Shown here one piece after another: positions 4,003 through 5,881 of a DNA stretch of 5,881 nt. The position numbers were made by a program, and so were the translations under genes. Under the pieces are notes generated by a model. It worked only from the letters and a program-made list of their open reading frames with translations. It made no database searches and was not told the origin of the DNA. The DNA comes from an uncultured Collinsella sp. (GTDB taxonomy: Bacteria; Actinomycetota; Coriobacteriia; Coriobacteriales; Coriobacteriaceae): positions 1 through 5,881 of the forward strand of contig URNK01000109.1 of the NCBI GenBank assembly GCA_900549195.1, in the 5' to 3' direction. The stretch's first letter is position 1. The number at the start of each line of letters is the position of its first letter.

Positions 4003-5850
4003 ATGTGCGGAATTGTCGGCTACACCGGCTCTGATATTGCAAAGAACATCCTGGTCACAGGCCTCAAGCGTATGGAGTATCGCGGCTATGACTCCTCGGG
4101 CGTCGCGCTCGAGGTGGGCGAGGGCGCCGCGGCGCACCTCGACGTCATCCGCCGCGTGGGCAAGGTCGCGGGCTTGGAGAGCGAGCTTTCCAACATCGAC
4201 AGCGACGCTACCTGCGGTATCGGCCACACCCGTTGGGCCACCCACGGCAAGCCCTCCGTCGTTAACGCTCACCCCCACACCAGCTGCGACGGTCGTATCG
4301 CCATCGTCCACAACGGCATCATCGAGAACTTCGCCGAGCTGCGCGAAGAGCTGGAGGGCCGCGGCCACCACTTTAAGAGCGAGACCGATACCGAGGTCTT
4401 CGCGCATCTGATCGAAGAGGCTTATGCCGAGACGCACGACCTGATGGCCTCCGTGCGCGAGGCTTGCGCCCACGTGGTCGGTGCCTATGGTCTGGCCGTC
4501 GTGTGCGCTGACGAGCCCGGCGTGATCGCCGTGGCCCGCAAGGATTCCCCGATCGTGGTCGGCGCGGGCGAGACCGGCGCCTATGTCGCCTCCGACGTCA
4601 TCGCGCTCATCGACGCCACCCGCGATGTCGTGGTGCTCGAGGACGGTCAGTTTGCCAAGCTTACGCCCGCAGGCGTCGAGTACACCGACGAGGCCGGCAA
4701 CGTTATCGAGCCCAAGGTCACCCACATCGACTGGGACCTGGACATGGCAGAAAAGGGCGGTTATCCCGACTTTATGCTCAAGGAGATCCACGAGCAGCCG
4801 CGCGTCGTGCGCGACACGCTGGTGGGCCGCATGACGCCGGCCGGCGAGCTCGACATCGACGAGCTGGGCCTTTCGCTCGAGGAACTCAACGACATCGACC
4901 GCGTCTACGTGATCGCTTGCGGCACCAGCTATCACGCTGGCCTCATTGCCAAGAATCTCATTGAGGGCTGGGCTCGCATCCCCACCGAGGTGGAGGCGGC
5001 CAGCGAGTTCCGTTATCGCAACCCCATCATTACGCCGACGACGCTTGTCGTTGCCGTGTCCCAGTCGGGCGAGACGGCCGATACCCTTGCCGCCATTCGC
5101 GATGCGCGCATCAAGGGTGCCAAGGTCTTCGGCATCACCAACGTGGTGGGCAGCCCCGTGGCGCGTGAGAGCGACGGCGTCATCTACACCAAGGCCAACA
5201 AGGAGATCGCGGTCGCCTCGACCAAGAGCTTCATCGGCCAGGTCGTGAGCCTTACGCTTTTGGCTCTGCTGCTGGCGCAGGTCAAGTACCGCTTGACCAC
5301 CAAGCAGGCGCGCATGCTGTTCCGCGAGCTTTCCGATACGGCCGAGCAGATCCAGTGGATTTTGGATACCCAAACCGAGGCCGTGCATGAGGCCGCCCTG
5401 CTGTGCAAGGACGCGCAGTCGGCGCTGTTCGTGGGCCGTGGCATGGGTGCCGCTATTTCCTACGAGGGCGCGCTCAAGCTCAAAGAGGTCAGCTACCTGC
5501 ACGCCGAGGCCTACGCCGCCGGTGAGATGAAGCACGGCCCCATCGCGCTGATCGACCCGGGCTTCCCTGTCATCGCCGTGGCCACCAAGAGTGCCACCTA
5601 CGACAAGACCGTGTCGAACCTCATGGAGTGCAAGGCGCGCGGCGCCAAGGTCATCGTCGTTGCCACCGAGGGCGATGAGGAGATCAACAAGATCGCCGAC
5701 TGCATTATCCGCGTGCCAGCAGTCCGCGACGTGTTCAGCCCCATCACGGCGAGCGTCCCGCTGCAGCTGCTCGCCCGCGAGGTCGCCATCCTGCGCGGCT
5801 GTGACGTCGACCAACCCCGAAACCTGGCGAAAAGCGTCACGGTCGAGTAG
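4003..5850 (+). CDS. glmS: Glutamine-fructose-6-phosphate aminotransferase (isomerizing)
   Basis: A complete 615-residue GlmS, close to the roughly 609 of E. coli. It converts fructose-6-phosphate and glutamine to glucosamine-6-phosphate and glutamate in the cytoplasm, the entry step to UDP-GlcNAc and peptidoglycan. The N-terminal glutaminase domain begins MCGIVGYTG, with C2 the nucleophile after methionine removal, and has HTRWATHG (75-82), HNGIIEN (103-109) and ETDTE (127-131). Two SIS sugar-isomerase domains follow, with CGTSYHAG (306-313), SQSGETADT (353-361) and STKSF (406-410) in the first, and GRGM (478-481), KLKEVSYLHAEAYAAGEMKHGP (492-513, with E495 and H511) in the second. The tail PRNLAKSVTVE carries the catalytic lysine K610. 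The start follows GAAGGGA. The gene stands alone, divergent from the lacI-family gene, and its stop lies two bases before adapter sequence. Confidence 0.98.
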   Translation: MCGIVGYTGSDIAKNILVTGLKRMEYRGYDSSGVALEVGEGAAAHLDVIRRVGKVAGLESELSNIDSDATCGIGHTRWATHGKPSVVNAHPHTSCDGRIAIVHNGIIENFAELREELEGRGHHFKSETDTEVFAHLIEEAYAETHDLMASVREACAHVVGAYGLAVVCADEPGVIAVARKDSPIVVGAGETGAYVASDVIALIDATRDVVVLEDGQFAKLTPAGVEYTDEAGNVIEPKVTHIDWDLDMAEKGGYPDFMLKEIHEQPRVVRDTLVGRMTPAGELDIDELGLSLEELNDIDRVYVIACGTSYHAGLIAKNLIEGWARIPTEVEAASEFRYRNPIITPTTLVVAVSQSGETADTLAAIRDARIKGAKVFGITNVVGSPVARESDGVIYTKANKEIAVASTKSFIGQVVSLTLLALLLAQVKYRLTTKQARMLFRELSDTAEQIQWILDTQTEAVHEAALLCKDAQSALFVGRGMGAAISYEGALKLKEVSYLHAEAYAAGEMKHGPIALIDPGFPVIAVATKSATYDKTVSNLMECKARGAKVIVVATEGDEEINKIADCIIRVPAVRDVFSPITASVPLQLLAREVAILRGCDVDQPRNLAKSVTVE

Positions 5851-5852
5851 TT

Positions 5853-5881
5853 CTGTCTCTTATACACATCTGACGCTGCCG
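5853..5881 (+). other. Illumina Nextera adapter contamination
   Basis: Positions 5853-5871 are exactly CTGTCTCTTATACACATCT, the 19-base Nextera mosaic end. They are followed by GACGCTGCCG (5872-5881), the beginning of the read-1 adapter arm in reverse complement. This is library-preparation sequence left in the assembly, not genomic DNA. It also creates a false minus-strand reading frame starting MYKRQ from a GTG inside the adapter. Confidence 0.97.

Noticed and set aside
2575..5814. A single 1079-residue minus-strand reading frame spanning the lacI-family gene and the whole antisense of glmS.
   Set aside because: Only the part from 3687 downstream has the LacI fold and a ribosome binding site. 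The rest is antisense to an intact glmS and crosses a promoter and repeat; it stays open because of GC-rich codon bias.
5598..5867. An 89-residue minus-strand reading frame beginning MYKRQ.
   Set aside because: Its start lies inside the Nextera adapter and the remainder is antisense to glmS.

Overview
The window looks like chromosomal DNA from a high-GC actinobacterium of the human or animal gut. I favour Coriobacteriia, probably Collinsella. This is an inference from the GC-rich codon use, the protein styles and a short AAAACCTGCCAAAATAAACC-type intergenic repeat that I associate with that genus; nothing here fixes the taxon. The last 29 bases (5853-5881) are not genomic. They are the Illumina Nextera transposon end plus the start of the read-1 adapter, so the assembled contig really ends at about 5852.

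Layout: 1-758 has no intact gene. It is dense in inverted repeats: two copies of a 44-base hairpin repeat, a cluster of nine TTAGAGAGA-type motifs, a perfect 32-bp inverted repeat, and a short frame (about 330-461) that reads like the tail of a winged-helix domain, possibly the remnant of a lost gene. Next comes larE (minus, 759-1637), a PP-loop sulfur-transfer enzyme for the nickel-pincer cofactor. It is divergent from a HAD phosphatase of the beta-phosphoglucomutase-like group (plus, 1811-2461), and the 173-bp gap between them holds a 17-bp palindrome. The HAD gene converges on a LacI-family repressor gene (minus, 2575-3687), with a shared terminator hairpin between them. The repressor is divergent from a complete glmS (plus, 4003-5850). 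Their 315-bp gap holds a lacI promoter with a LacI-type operator, a third copy of the repeat, a second hairpin, and half-sites in front of glmS that resemble GntR/HutC (NagR/DasR) sites.

The four intact genes do not form one operon: they alternate in strand. GlmS makes glucosamine-6-phosphate for cell-wall precursors. The HAD phosphatase and LacI regulator suggest sugar-phosphate handling, but their ligands cannot be read from the sequence. LarE has no larA, larB or larC beside it here.

I see no defence system, CRISPR array or clear new multigene system. The most unusual material is the structured non-coding block at 150-350 and the composite hairpin repeats.
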